A stretch of DNA of 64,000 bases, from positions 101,854-165,853 of the forward strand of contig DASRRH010000021.1 of the NCBI GenBank assembly GCA_035695825.1, written 5' to 3'. Position 1 is the stretch's first letter; the number at the start of each line of letters is the position of its first letter. Below are positions 32,670 through 41,458 of this stretch, one piece after another. Made by a program: the position numbers and the translations under genes. The stretch comes from JAKEFM01 sp035695825 (GTDB lineage: Bacteria > Planctomycetota > UBA1135 > JAKEFM01). The notes under the pieces were generated by a model. That model made no database searches. It was not told the origin of the DNA and saw only the letters and a program-made list of their open reading frames with translations.

Positions 32670-35375
32670 ATGGCCCCGTGCGCTTCGTGCGGGAGTCCGG
32701 TTCCGGAGGGGAGCCGGTTCTGCCCGTCGTGCGGAACCTCCGTCGAGCCCGTGGAGGAGAGGCCGGCCCGCGCGGGCGGGCCGGGCGCGTCGCTCGACCC
32801 TCCCACGGACGGCGGACGGCCGACGGAGGAAGTCCGGTTCCTCCCCGGGGCCGTGATCGGCGGGCGCTACCGGATCGTCTCCCTCCTCGGCCGCGGCGGC
32901 ATGGGCGAGGTCTACCGCGCCGACGACTTGAAGGTCGGCCAGGCGGTGGCGCTCAAGTTCCTGCCGGAAGGGCTCGAGCGAGACCGGGATTCCCTGGGAA
33001 GGCTGCTCAACGAAGTCCGGCTCGCCCTCCGGGTCACGCACGCCAACGTCTGCCGCGTCCACGACGTCGGCGAAGTGGAGGGCCAGCACTTCCTCTCGAT
33101 GGAGTACGTGGACGGCGAGGACCTCGCCTCCCTCCTGCGGCGCATCGGGAGGCTCCCGAGGGACAAGGCGATCCAGATCGCCCGCCAGCTCTGCGCGGGC
33201 CTCTCGGTCGCCCACGCCCAGGGCATCCTGCACAGGGACCTCAAGCCCGCCAACGTCATGCTCGACGGGCGCGGCCAAGCGAAGATCATGGACTTCGGTT
33301 TGGCCGGGCTCGAGGCGAGCCTGCGAGGCGGACAGGCCCTGGCGGGGACTCCCGCCTACATGGCCCCGGAGCAGTTCGACGGCGGGGAGGTGACGGTCCG
33401 GACCGACCTCTACTCCCTCGGCCTCGTCCTCTACGAGCTGCTCGCGGGCCGGCCCCCCTTCGACGCGCGTTCCATGACCGAGCTCGCGCGGGCGCGCCTC
33501 GAATCGACTCCGACGCCCCCCTCCGGCCTCGTCGAGGGGGTGGACCCGGCGGTGGAGCGCGTGATCCTGCGCTGCCTCGCCAGGGATCCCGCCGACCGAC
33601 CGGCCTCCGCCCTGGCCGTGGCGGCAGCGCTCCCCGGCGGCGACTTGCTGGCGGCGGCCCTCGCGGCCGGCGAGACGCCGGCGCCCGAGGTCGTCGCCGA
33701 CGCGGGCGGGAAGCGCGGGCTCTCCCCCCGCGTCGCGGGGGCGTGCCTGGCCGTCTTCCTCGGGGGGCTCGGCGCCCTCTTCTGGACCTCCGCCCGGACC
33801 CAGTTGAGCCAGATCGACCCTCTGAAGAATCCCCCCGAGGTGCTCGTCGCCGAGGCGCGCGGCCTCCTCGCGCGGTTGGGCTACGGGGAAACCCCCGGGG
33901 ACGAGGCGTTCGGCTTCTCGGCCATGAGGAACGCCCTCTGGCCCGCCATCCTGTTCTGGTACCGCCGGAGCCCTCTCCCCTTGGTTCCTCTCGACAAGAC
34001 GCAGGTCCGCGCGGATCCGTTCGACCCGCCCAACGCGTCCCCGGGCATGGTTCGGATCTGGACGGGCACGGACGGGCGGCTCGAGTCCTTCGGCATGGTT
34101 CCACCCGCCCACGAGCGAGCGGAGGGGCCGTTCCGGCAGCCCGACTGGAAGCCCCTCCTCGAGGCCGCGAGGCTCGATCCGGGCTCCCTGAAACCGGTCG
34201 AGCCGCGCTCGACGCCCAGCGTCAACACGGACGTCCGCGCCGCATGGGAGGGAACGATCCCCTTGCCGAGGGACGTGAAGGCCGCATGGGAAGGGAGAGA
34301 CGTCGAGCCCGCGGACATCCCCGTGCGGGTCGAGGCAGGGGGCTTTCAGGGGAGGGCGGTCTACTTCAACACGATCTGGCCCTGGGACGCGCCCCCCGAG
34401 GAGAGCGTTTCGAGGGAACGGATCTGGGACCGGCTCCAGGGTCCCGTCGGCACGGGGTGGTACCTCGGCGTGCTCGTCGGGGGAGCCCTGCTCGCCCGGC
34501 GCAACCTGCGTCTCGGCAGAGGAGACCGGAGGGGCGCGCTCCGGCTCGCCCTTTTCGTGTTCGCGACGCGGATCCTCTCGTGGGTGTTGGGCGGCCACCA
34601 CCTCGCGACGCGAGGCGAACTCGACCTGCTGATCGGCAATTTGTCGCAGGCCGTGTACGGCGGGGTCTTCGTCTGGGTGCTCTACCTCGCGATCGAGCCC
34701 TCCTACCGCCGCTTCTGGCCCGGGCAGCTCATCTCCTGGGTGCGGCTCTTGAGCGGCCGCCTCCGCGACCCGCTCGTCGGACGGGACCTCCTTTTCGGAG
34801 CCGTCTACGGGGTCGGGAGCGCGCTGATCGGGGACCTCTACCACCTGCTTCCCCGCTGGTTGAGCCTGCCGGCCGTGGACATCTCGGGTTTCAGCGATGG
34901 GGGGACCGAGATGGTCTTCCTCCGCGGGCCGCGGCACGCCCTGTCCGTGATCGTGGGCTCGCCGGGGGGGACCGCCGTCTTCGTCCTGATCGGGGTCACC
35001 GGTCTCGTCCTGCTGCGCATGGTGCTGCGGAGGTCGTGGCCGGCTTGGGCGCTGTGGGTGATCCTCGGAGCGATCCTCTTCCATCCTCGCACCGGTCCCC
35101 CGGTCCGCAACCTGTCGACCCTCCTCGCCCTCTACGCGCTCGCGCTGTTCGTCCTCCTCCGCTTCGGGTTCCTCTCCCTCTGGGCGGGCCAGCTCGTATC
35201 CGGGCTCCTCTCCTCCGGCCCGTTGACGTCCGACCTCTCGCGCTGGTTCGCGGGGAGCACGCTCCTCACGCTCGCCGCCGTCGTGGGGCTCGCCTGGTAC
35301 TCCTTCTACATCTCGCTCGGCGGCCGGCCGCTCTTTGCCGACAGAGCCGTGAGGGCCGAGGTTCCAACCGGGTGA
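32670..35375 (+). CDS. Membrane-bound Ser/Thr protein kinase with zinc ribbon
   Basis: A 901-residue protein. Residues 1-30 are a zinc ribbon (CASCGSPVPEGSRFCPSCG). The kinase domain (about 65-330) has GRGGMGEVYRAD, VALKFL, HRDLKPANVMLD, DFGLAGLE and GTPAYMAPEQ, so all catalytic residues are present. A transmembrane helix follows (GACLAVFLGGLGALF), then an extracytoplasmic region of about 200 residues with no recognised domain, then eight or nine further transmembrane segments (WYLGVLVGGALLA, LYALALFVLLRFGFLSL). The kinase is cytosolic and the polytopic part may sense envelope state. The ATG at 32670 was chosen because the zinc ribbon starts there; there is no clear ribosome binding site, so translation may be leaderless. 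Confidence 0.9.
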   Translation: MAPCASCGSPVPEGSRFCPSCGTSVEPVEERPARAGGPGASLDPPTDGGRPTEEVRFLPGAVIGGRYRIVSLLGRGGMGEVYRADDLKVGQAVALKFLPEGLERDRDSLGRLLNEVRLALRVTHANVCRVHDVGEVEGQHFLSMEYVDGEDLASLLRRIGRLPRDKAIQIARQLCAGLSVAHAQGILHRDLKPANVMLDGRGQAKIMDFGLAGLEASLRGGQALAGTPAYMAPEQFDGGEVTVRTDLYSLGLVLYELLAGRPPFDARSMTELARARLESTPTPPSGLVEGVDPAVERVILRCLARDPADRPASALAVAAALPGGDLLAAALAAGETPAPEVVADAGGKRGLSPRVAGACLAVFLGGLGALFWTSARTQLSQIDPLKNPPEVLVAEARGLLARLGYGETPGDEAFGFSAMRNALWPAILFWYRRSPLPLVPLDKTQVRADPFDPPNASPGMVRIWTGTDGRLESFGMVPPAHERAEGPFRQPDWKPLLEAARLDPGSLKPVEPRSTPSVNTDVRAAWEGTIPLPRDVKAAWEGRDVEPADIPVRVEAGGFQGRAVYFNTIWPWDAPPEESVSRERIWDRLQGPVGTGWYLGVLVGGALLARRNLRLGRGDRRGALRLALFVFATRILSWVLGGHHLATRGELDLLIGNLSQAVYGGVFVWVLYLAIEPSYRRFWPGQLISWVRLLSGRLRDPLVGRDLLFGAVYGVGSALIGDLYHLLPRWLSLPAVDISGFSDGGTEMVFLRGPRHALSVIVGSPGGTAVFVLIGVTGLVLLRMVLRRSWPAWALWVILGAILFHPRTGPPVRNLSTLLALYALALFVLLRFGFLSLWAGQLVSGLLSSGPLTSDLSRWFAGSTLLTLAAVVGLAWYSFYISLGGRPLFADRAVRAEVPTG

Positions 35376-35399
35376 GCGCGATCCTGCTTCCGGCTCTCG

Positions 35400-35422
35400 C
35401 CGTCCGGTCCGGTCACGGACGG
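35400..35422. terminator. Hairpin between convergent genes
   Basis: CCGTCCG and CGGACGG form a 7-bp stem with a 9-base loop. It overlaps the stop codon of the minus-strand collagen-like gene and lies 24 bases after the kinase stop, so it could serve both strands. Confidence 0.35.
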
Positions 35423-36339
35423 AACATCAGGCCCGCCTTCTGGCACCGCGGGTCGGCGGTGCCGTCGCCGGTGACGACCATCCGCAGCAGGCAGTTTGCG
35501 ACTTTCGCCGGCACCGGGACGGGGGTCGCCGGGCCGATCTTCAGCGTGTTCGCCGTGTATCCGGTCCCCATGCCGAGCAGGGTTGTCCAGGTCGTGCCGC
35601 CGTCCGTCGAGTACTCGAAGCGCGCGACGCCGGTGGCCGAGGGGATGGTCGAGAAGACGACCTGCCCCACCACGTTCGCGGCCGTGGTGAGATCGATCTC
35701 GAATCGGCTGCCGCCGCTCCCCGGATCCTCGATGCCTGCCACCGGAGCGTTCAGGAAGACGCCCTGGCTCACGATCAGGGGAACGAAGAAGCGGAGCGCC
35801 CCTTCCGGGCCCTGAGGACCTGTGGGACCTTCCGGCCCCGAGGGCCCGGTGGAGCCGCGCGGTCCTTGCGGCCCCGCCGGACCCGGAGCGCCGGCGGGAC
35901 CGGTGTCGCCGGGCGGACCCTGGAGGCCCGCCGGGCCCTGCGGACCCTGGGGCCCGACCGGCCCTTGGGTTCCCGCAGGCGATGCGGCGATGACCGAGAA
36001 CGGAACCGAGTTCACCAAGACCGGCGGGAGCGTCACCTCCGCCGAGGTCGTGAGAATGACTCGTAGGGCGGTCGCCAATCCCAGGGCCGACGGGCTCGCC
36101 TGGACCCGGATGTCGACCACCCCGCGCTTCACGCTCGGAAGGGGGATCGAGAACGTCCCCGCGCTCACGTCCTCCCAAACCCCGAACTCGAACTTCTGCA
36201 GGGTCCAGTTCAGAAGGCGGCCCGAGAAGCGGCGCCCGTCCTCGCGAAGGATCTCGGGGAGGTGCAGGTCGAGGACGTCGGGGACGGGAGTGCCGCCCTG
36301 GAGGACGATCAGCAGGCAGGCGAGAAGGCGTCCTCTCAT
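35413..36339 (-). CDS. Secreted collagen-like repeat protein
   Basis: A 308-residue exported protein. A short signal peptide (GRLLACLLIVLQGG) precedes a beta-rich N-terminal domain (about 22-125). A run of about 23 Gly-X-Y triplets follows (GPVGPQGPQGPAGLQGPPGD and on), able to form a collagen-type triple helix and so a trimer. The C-terminal 120 residues look like a beta-sandwich head (GSRFEIDLTTAANVVGQVVF, FEYSTDGGTTWTTLLGMG). Collagen-stalk proteins of bacteria usually sit on the cell surface or in the exosporium. The start at 36339 was set by the signal peptide. It is immediately downstream of the glycosyltransferase on the same strand, which might glycosylate surface material (inference). 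Confidence 0.82.
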   Translation of the reverse strand: MRGRLLACLLIVLQGGTPVPDVLDLHLPEILREDGRRFSGRLLNWTLQKFEFGVWEDVSAGTFSIPLPSVKRGVVDIRVQASPSALGLATALRVILTTSAEVTLPPVLVNSVPFSVIAASPAGTQGPVGPQGPQGPAGLQGPPGDTGPAGAPGPAGPQGPRGSTGPSGPEGPTGPQGPEGALRFFVPLIVSQGVFLNAPVAGIEDPGSGGSRFEIDLTTAANVVGQVVFSTIPSATGVARFEYSTDGGTTWTTLLGMGTGYTANTLKIGPATPVPVPAKVANCLLRMVVTGDGTADPRCQKAGLMFRP

Positions 36340-36494
36340 CGGTTCCGCGGATCCCCCGGGGAACGCCGGGTCGCAGGAAGGGTTCTCGGCTGTTGGGAAG
36401 AGAGTTCTTGAATGCCCCGCGGGCCTGCACGCCCACCCCGTCTCCTCGGAAGGGGAATCGAGAGGGGCCCGGGCGGCCGCGCCCCGCAGGAGGG

Positions 36495-37937
36495 TCACGG
36501 CCGGATCGAGTCGACCCGGAGCACGTCCCAGCGCCTCCCCTTCCGCGTGCTCGCAAGATCCTTCGCGAGCACGGGAGACAGCGCGACCCGGCCTTCGAGG
36601 GCCCGGAGGATCGCCCCCGAGCGCTCCTCCGGAAGGACGAGGTAGGTCCCGACCCCCCCCTCGCGGATCCGCTCGAGGAGATCCTCCGGCCCCGGCGCCT
36701 CCCACACCCGGTTCCTCCGGCCGACGAAGGCGAGCAGCTCCGCCATTCCGCGGGAAACGATGAGCGGACGGCCCGGCTCGACTCGCTCGACGACCTCGCG
36801 CGCCAGTGCGACGTTGTCCGCCTCCTGCGGGTGGAAGAGCGGCATCAGGAGACCGAGGTAGACGGAGTTCCCCGCGAGGGAGGCTGCGGCGAGCGCCCCT
36901 GCGACCCGGGGTATCCACCGCCGTCGCGCGCATCCGACGACGGCTTCGGCGACCCCGAGGGAGAGGAACGGGTAGATCGGGAGCAGGTAGTGAGAGCGCT
37001 TCTTCGGGACGATCGAGAGGACGAGGAGCATCGCGCCCCCGATCGCGAGGGGAGTGAACGCGCGACGACCCGCCGTGCGGACCGCCGCGAGCGGGAGGAA
37101 GAGGCTGAACGGGAGGAACGAAGCGAACAGCGGGGGGAGGTACCAGAGGAGCCCGTGTTTCGACTCCTGCAGGTCCTCGCCGAGGTCCGGCTGGGTGAGC
37201 ACCCCGTGGAGGTACTCCCCTCCGTCCCGGAGTCGGACGGGGATCGCCCAGAGGGCGAGCGTGGCCGCCGACGATGCGAGAAAGAGGAGCCAGACGCCCG
37301 CCCGGGGCCTCCGGAGGTCGGGTCGGCCCGACGGGGCGAGGAGGAGGAAGAGGAGAGGGAAGAGGAGACCCAGAGGGCCTTTCGCCAGCGTCGCCAATCC
37401 GGACCCGAACCCCGCCAGCACGGGCCACACGGGACGGTCGGAGGCGGCCTTCATGTCGCGGCCGAGCGCGAAGCACGAGAGGAGAATCCCCGCCGCGTAG
37501 ATCATGTCGGGGTGCACCTCGCGGGCCATCCGGCCGTAGCCCGGCACCCCGAGGACGAGGATCGCGGCGAGCAGGGCGGTCCTCCGGTCGGCGAGGGTCC
37601 GTCCGATCCCGTAGAGCAGGAGGGCGCCGAGGATCCCGGCCGCGACGGAGGGCGCCCGGGCCAGCCCGAGCGAGGGCCGGCCCGCCGCGCGGAAGAGCAA
37701 CGCGGCCGCCGCGTGGAGGACGGGCGGCTTGTTCAGGTAAGGACGGCCGAGCAGCCGGGGAATGAGGAAGTCGCCGCTCTCGGCCATCTCCCGCGCGATC
37801 TCGGCGTGCCGGATCTCGTTCGAGGCGAGACGCCGCGTCTGTCCGAGGAACGGGACGAAGGCGAGCACCCCCGCCGCCGCGACGAGGAAGAGGTCGCGCC
37901 GCAGGTCCCCGGGATGCGTGGGAGGAGACGAGCTCAA
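36495..37937 (-). CDS. ArnT-like glycosyltransferase (PMT_2 family)
   Basis: A 480-residue polytopic membrane enzyme of the GT-C fold, using a lipid-linked sugar donor outside the inner membrane. About 11 transmembrane segments are visible. The first extracytoplasmic loop has NEIRHAEIAREM and GRPYLNKPPVLHA, the family signature, although the usual Asp before Glu (DEARY) is replaced by Asn-Glu. VPKKRSHYLLPIYPFLSL and the C-terminal soluble tail fit ArnT/PMT_2 proteins. Relatives add aminoarabinose to lipid A or mannose to proteins; the acceptor here is unknown. The ATG at 37937 lies close to the upstream intergenic region, which has no other gene. Confidence 0.88.
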   Translation of the reverse strand: MSSSPPTHPGDLRRDLFLVAAAGVLAFVPFLGQTRRLASNEIRHAEIAREMAESGDFLIPRLLGRPYLNKPPVLHAAAALLFRAAGRPSLGLARAPSVAAGILGALLLYGIGRTLADRRTALLAAILVLGVPGYGRMAREVHPDMIYAAGILLSCFALGRDMKAASDRPVWPVLAGFGSGLATLAKGPLGLLFPLLFLLLAPSGRPDLRRPRAGVWLLFLASSAATLALWAIPVRLRDGGEYLHGVLTQPDLGEDLQESKHGLLWYLPPLFASFLPFSLFLPLAAVRTAGRRAFTPLAIGGAMLLVLSIVPKKRSHYLLPIYPFLSLGVAEAVVGCARRRWIPRVAGALAAASLAGNSVYLGLLMPLFHPQEADNVALAREVVERVEPGRPLIVSRGMAELLAFVGRRNRVWEAPGPEDLLERIREGGVGTYLVLPEERSGAILRALEGRVALSPVLAKDLASTRKGRRWDVLRVDSIRP

Positions 37938-38529
37938 GTCGACGGATCAGGAGCGATGGCCTTCGGATCGAGTCCACCCCGAGCCGCCTCGACGGCCCGG
38001 CCTCCGTCCGCAGGATCGCCCTCGGCTTCGAACGCTCGGGGACCCCGGCGGAGAGCGCCCCTGCCGAGAGTCCAGTCGGAGATCTCCGCGTCGGAGATTC
38101 GAGGCCGCAAGCGGTCGGGAATCACGGAAGGGTCCCTCGGATCTTCGATCCGCGCTCACTCCTCGGCAACGGGGCAGGGCCGCCTCGCTCCTCGGGCGGC
38201 CTCTCCATCCCATCCAATCCGCGCGAGCCAAGCCGCGGCGGCGCGCGTCGATGGTTGCAGCGATCGGAACCGGAGACAGGGGGCCTTTTCGACGAGCGGT
38301 CGAGGGCCTGCTCCTCCGAGAGGAGCGCGACGCCGTTCAGCGTCCCTCGGATGTCCTCGGTCTCAAGGCGCGGGAAGGCGCCCGTTCCCGTCCACCGCTC
38401 GTTCCGCGCAGCTCGCGGCGTCTGGCCCTCTGCCGGGGAGGAGTCCCGCCACCCCGGACACCCAGATGACCCCGATCCCGCGTGCCGGACGCCGCCCGGC
38501 TGGCCCTTGCGGACAGATCGGCTCGGGTT
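37938..38529. other. Intergenic stretch without a recognisable gene
   Basis: About 590 bases between a minus-strand and a plus-strand gene. No coding frame with recognisable protein; only a promoter region for both directions can be presumed. Confidence 0.3.
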
Positions 38530-39447
38530 ATGGGCTTTCTCTCGTCAGGGGCAGCCGTGAAGAGCGGGGACTTCGGAGGCCGGTGGACGCAGGAGAAGCT
38601 CGAGCTTCTGCGGAAGTACATCTCCGCCTACACGAAGATCTTCCGGAGGAACCGGAGGGCGCGCTACTTCGAGACGGTGTACGTCGACGCCTTCGCCGGA
38701 GCGGGGCACGGCCGTCCGCGGGGATCGCGGGAGCCAGAGGCCCCCCCTCTCTTCCCGGAACTCGCCGACCCCGCGGTCCGAGGGTTCCTCGAGGGAAGTC
38801 CGCGGATCGCGCTCGAGGTCGAGCCTCGCTTTCACCGCTACCTGTTCATCGAGCGCGATCCCGCCTCTGCCCGCGAACTGGGGCGGCTCAAGAGCGAGTT
38901 CTCGGACAAAGCCGCTTCGATTCAGATCGTCGCCGAGGACGCGAACGTCTTCCTCACCCGGTGGTGCCGCGAGACGGACTGGAGCCGGACCCGGGCATTC
39001 GTCCTCCTGGATCCCTTCGGCATGCAGGTCGAGTGGTCCCTCGTCGAGGCCATCGCGCGCACGGAGGCGATCGACCTGCTGCTCCTCTTCCCCCTGGGGG
39101 TCGCCGTGAATCGCATGCTGATGCGGAGGAAGCCCCCGACGGGGGGGTGGGCAAAGGCTCTCGACCGGATCTTCGGGACGGGGGAATGGCGTGAGGCCTT
39201 CTACCGGGTTACGCGGAAGTCGGGTCTCTTCGGCCCCATCGAGACCCCGGCGAAGGCGACAGACCTCAACCGGATCGGGCAGTTCGTGCTCGGGCGGCTC
39301 GAGACCGTCTTCTGCGGGGTTGCGTCGCGACCCTTCCGCCTGCTCAACTCCCGCAACGTGCCCCTCTACCTACTCTGCTTCGCGGCCGGGAACCCGAAGG
39401 GGGCCCCTACCGCCGTCAAGATCGCCGAGGACATCCTGGGGAGGTGA
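38530..39447 (+). CDS. tcmP: Three-Cys-motif partner protein TcmP
   Basis: A 305-residue protein of the TcmP family, always found next to a DUF5131/three-Cys-motif protein. The N-terminal WTQEKLELLRKYISAYTKIF and YVDAFAGAGHG, then ALEVEPRFHRYLFIERDP, IVAEDANVF and FVLLDPFGMQVEWS, give a Rossmann-like layout resembling methyltransferases. The DAFAG and LLDPFG elements stand in the positions of nucleotide- or SAM-binding loops. The function of the family is unknown. The ATG at 38530 was chosen over a GTG at 38557 without strong support. The stop is followed by only 3 bases before the partner gene, so the two form an operon. The pair lies in an accessory stretch and could be a defence or RNA-modifying unit (inference). 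Confidence 0.88.
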   Translation: MGFLSSGAAVKSGDFGGRWTQEKLELLRKYISAYTKIFRRNRRARYFETVYVDAFAGAGHGRPRGSREPEAPPLFPELADPAVRGFLEGSPRIALEVEPRFHRYLFIERDPASARELGRLKSEFSDKAASIQIVAEDANVFLTRWCRETDWSRTRAFVLLDPFGMQVEWSLVEAIARTEAIDLLLLFPLGVAVNRMLMRRKPPTGGWAKALDRIFGTGEWREAFYRVTRKSGLFGPIETPAKATDLNRIGQFVLGRLETVFCGVASRPFRLLNSRNVPLYLLCFAAGNPKGAPTAVKIAEDILGR

Positions 39448-39450
39448 GGC

Positions 39451-40224
39451 ATGGCGGGAGCCACGACGATCGAGTGGACCGAGATGACGTGGAACCCCGC
39501 GACGGGCTGCTCGAAGATGAGCGCCGGGTGCAAGAACTGCTACGCGGAGCGCCTCGCACGACGGTTGCAGGCGATGGGCTCGTCGCGATACAGGGAGGGA
39601 TTCCGCTTGACCTTGCACGAGGACCTCCTCGACGCGCCCTTCCGATGGACCCGGCCGCGCCGGATCTTCGTCAACTCGATGAGCGACCTCTTCCACGAGG
39701 AGATCCCCCTCGAGTTCATCCGGCGCGTGTTCGGGACGATGGCGCGGTCCCGGCAGCACACGTTCCAGATCCTGACGAAGCGGAGCCGCCGGCTCCGGGA
39801 CCTGGCGCATGACCTCCCCTGGCCGGCGAACGTCTGGATGGGAGTGAGCGTGGAGGACGCGCGGGCGGCGGCCCGCGTCCACGACCTGAGACTGGTCCCT
39901 GCGGCGGTCCGGTTCCTCTCGTGCGAACCCCTCCTCGGCCCGATCGAAAACCTCCCCCTGGACGGCATCCACTGGGTCATCGTGGGCGGCGAGTCGGGTC
40001 CGGGCGCCCGCCCGATCCGGGCGGAGTGGGTCGACTCGATCTACGACCAATGCCGGGCCGCGGGCGTGCCTTTCTTCTTCAAGCAGTGGGGGGGAAGGTG
40101 GAAGTCCAGAACGGGCCGGGTCTTCCGCGGTCGGACCTACGACGAGATGCCCGTGCGCGCGAGGCTCGATGAAGTCCGTCCCCCCGCCGTGGCCGTCGAG
40201 GCCGAAGCGCGAACCCTCGCCTGA
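39451..40224 (+). CDS. DUF5131 / phage Gp37-Gp68 family protein (three-Cys motif)
   Basis: A 257-residue protein. TTIEWTEMTWNPATGCSKMS, then GCKNCYAERLARRL give the three conserved cysteines (C-x6-C-x2-C), likely a metal or iron-sulfur site as in radical SAM-like proteins. IFVNSMSDLFHEEIP, FQILTKRSRRL, WMGVSVED, FLSCEPLLGPI and WVIVGGESGPGARP are the remaining family blocks, and VPFFFKQWGG closes the domain. Homologs occur in phages and genomic islands. It is translationally close to tcmP. The reaction is unknown, and the (beta-alpha) layout would suit a radical enzyme, but this is only inference. Confidence 0.9.
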   Translation: MAGATTIEWTEMTWNPATGCSKMSAGCKNCYAERLARRLQAMGSSRYREGFRLTLHEDLLDAPFRWTRPRRIFVNSMSDLFHEEIPLEFIRRVFGTMARSRQHTFQILTKRSRRLRDLAHDLPWPANVWMGVSVEDARAAARVHDLRLVPAAVRFLSCEPLLGPIENLPLDGIHWVIVGGESGPGARPIRAEWVDSIYDQCRAAGVPFFFKQWGGRWKSRTGRVFRGRTYDEMPVRARLDEVRPPAVAVEAEARTLA

Positions 40225-40334
40225 TCGGAACTCGCGGCCGGTTCGTCCCATCCTCCCGCGGGGAGAGCCCCGCGGCTGCATGGGGACCGTCCGGACGGAG
40301 CGGGATCCGGAGATGCGCCGAGTAAGATGTTCCC

Positions 40335-40631
40335 GTGACCGAACCCGCGAAGAAGGCGCGCCCCCCCCGACGATCCCGACGAAGGACGAAGAGCCTCCTC
40401 GACCGGATCACGTCCGTCCCGGGCATCTTCGGCGGCAAGGCGATCATCCGGGGACACCGCCTCAGCGTGGAGGCCGTGCTCGCCATGCTCGAGGACGGAG
40501 CCACGGTCGAGGAGCTCCTCGCCGGTTACCCCTTCCTCGAGCCGGACGACATCCGCGCCTGTCTCGCCTACGCCCGCCGCCTGGTATCCCGGGAGCCGTC
40601 GGAAGCCCTCCAGGTGCGCGAGCGGTCTTGA
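40335..40631 (+). CDS. DUF433 antitoxin-like protein
   Basis: A 98-residue protein. After a basic N-terminal tail, ITSVPGIFGGKAIIRGHRLS, EDGATVEELLAGYPFLEPDD and IRACLAYARRL are the DUF433 (VapB-like) helix-turn-helix blocks. The start is a GTG. Its stop overlaps the TTG start of the downstream DUF5615 protein (TTGA), the usual arrangement of this toxin-antitoxin pair. It would bind and neutralise the toxin and repress their own promoter. Confidence 0.85.
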   Translation: MTEPAKKARPPRRSRRRTKSLLDRITSVPGIFGGKAIIRGHRLSVEAVLAMLEDGATVEELLAGYPFLEPDDIRACLAYARRLVSREPSEALQVRERS

Positions 40632-40999
40632 GGGTCCTCGTCGACGAGTGCCTCTCTCCAGACCTCGCGCGTGCCCTGCGCGAAGAGGGGCACGATGTGG
40701 AGTCGGTACGAGAGGTTGGGCGGGGACTCAGGGACCAGGACGTCCTCGAGCTCGCCCATCGCGAAAGACGGGTCCTCATCACCTTCGACAAGGATTTCGG
40801 CGCCCTGGCCGTCGCATGGGCACGGCCGCATTCGGGCCTGTTGCGCCTGAGGCAGGTCTCCCCGCGCAAGCAGGCGGTCCTCGTCCCCGCTCTCCTTCGC
40901 CGATTCGCCGATCCCCTCCTCCGGGGTGCGCTGGTCACGCACCGCGCCTCGCGCGTCTCGGTCCGTGAGCCCGGCAGGTCGGCGGGCAGGCGAGAGTAG
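40628..40999 (+). CDS. DUF5615 PIN-like toxin
   Basis: A 123-residue protein beginning at a TTG overlapping the antitoxin stop. RVLVDECLSPDLARALREEG, VREVGRGLRDQDVLELAHRE and RVLITFDKDFGALA give the acidic residues of the PIN-like (Mut7-C/DUF5615) nuclease core: Asp5, Glu6 and the FDKDFG aspartates. It is the expected RNase toxin of a VapBC-like type II module. The Arg-rich C-terminus from RASRVSVREP on is longer than in most relatives. The pair follows the TcmP operon on the same strand by about 110 bases and may stabilise this accessory segment. Confidence 0.85.
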   Translation: MRVLVDECLSPDLARALREEGHDVESVREVGRGLRDQDVLELAHRERRVLITFDKDFGALAVAWARPHSGLLRLRQVSPRKQAVLVPALLRRFADPLLRGALVTHRASRVSVREPGRSAGRRE

Positions 41000-41458
41000 G
41001 TGAGGGGGGACTGACGGCCGAGCGCAGGAACGCGCCGGCTGCGCCTTCGTTGCTCGGGATGCTGCCTGCCGCCTCCAACGTGCCCGGCTTGGCGGCGGAT
41101 ACCGCACTCCAAGAAGATCCGGCGGCCCTCTGGTCGCCGAGCGAACGGGCCCGCGATCTCGAGAAGCAGGGACCCGGGAAGGGTCGCGGAGAGATTTCGC
41201 ACGATCGGAACTGCCCAGCGCGCCCACCGCGAACGCGTGAGCGGCGGAGCGTGGTTGCGTCTTCGGTCTCTCCCTCCTCGACAGGGGACCCCGGAGATCG
41301 TCCACAAAGCTCGGCAACGTGGTCCCTTCCATCCTCCTCGCGGTCTCGACGGCCGGCGACCTCCTCGCCTCGCCGGAGCTCCAGACGGAGTAGCGTGAGT
41401 CGACCGAGCGGATCCGCGTCATGCGCGAGAGCACGAGCCGTCGGCGCGAGGTCCAGAC
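41000..41458. other. Stretch with decayed coding sequence only
   Basis: One plus-strand frame ending at the TAG near 41389 (TKLGNVVPSILLAVSTAGD, LLASPELQTE) shows GC3-biased codons but no start or family. Nothing else was recognised. Confidence 0.3.
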
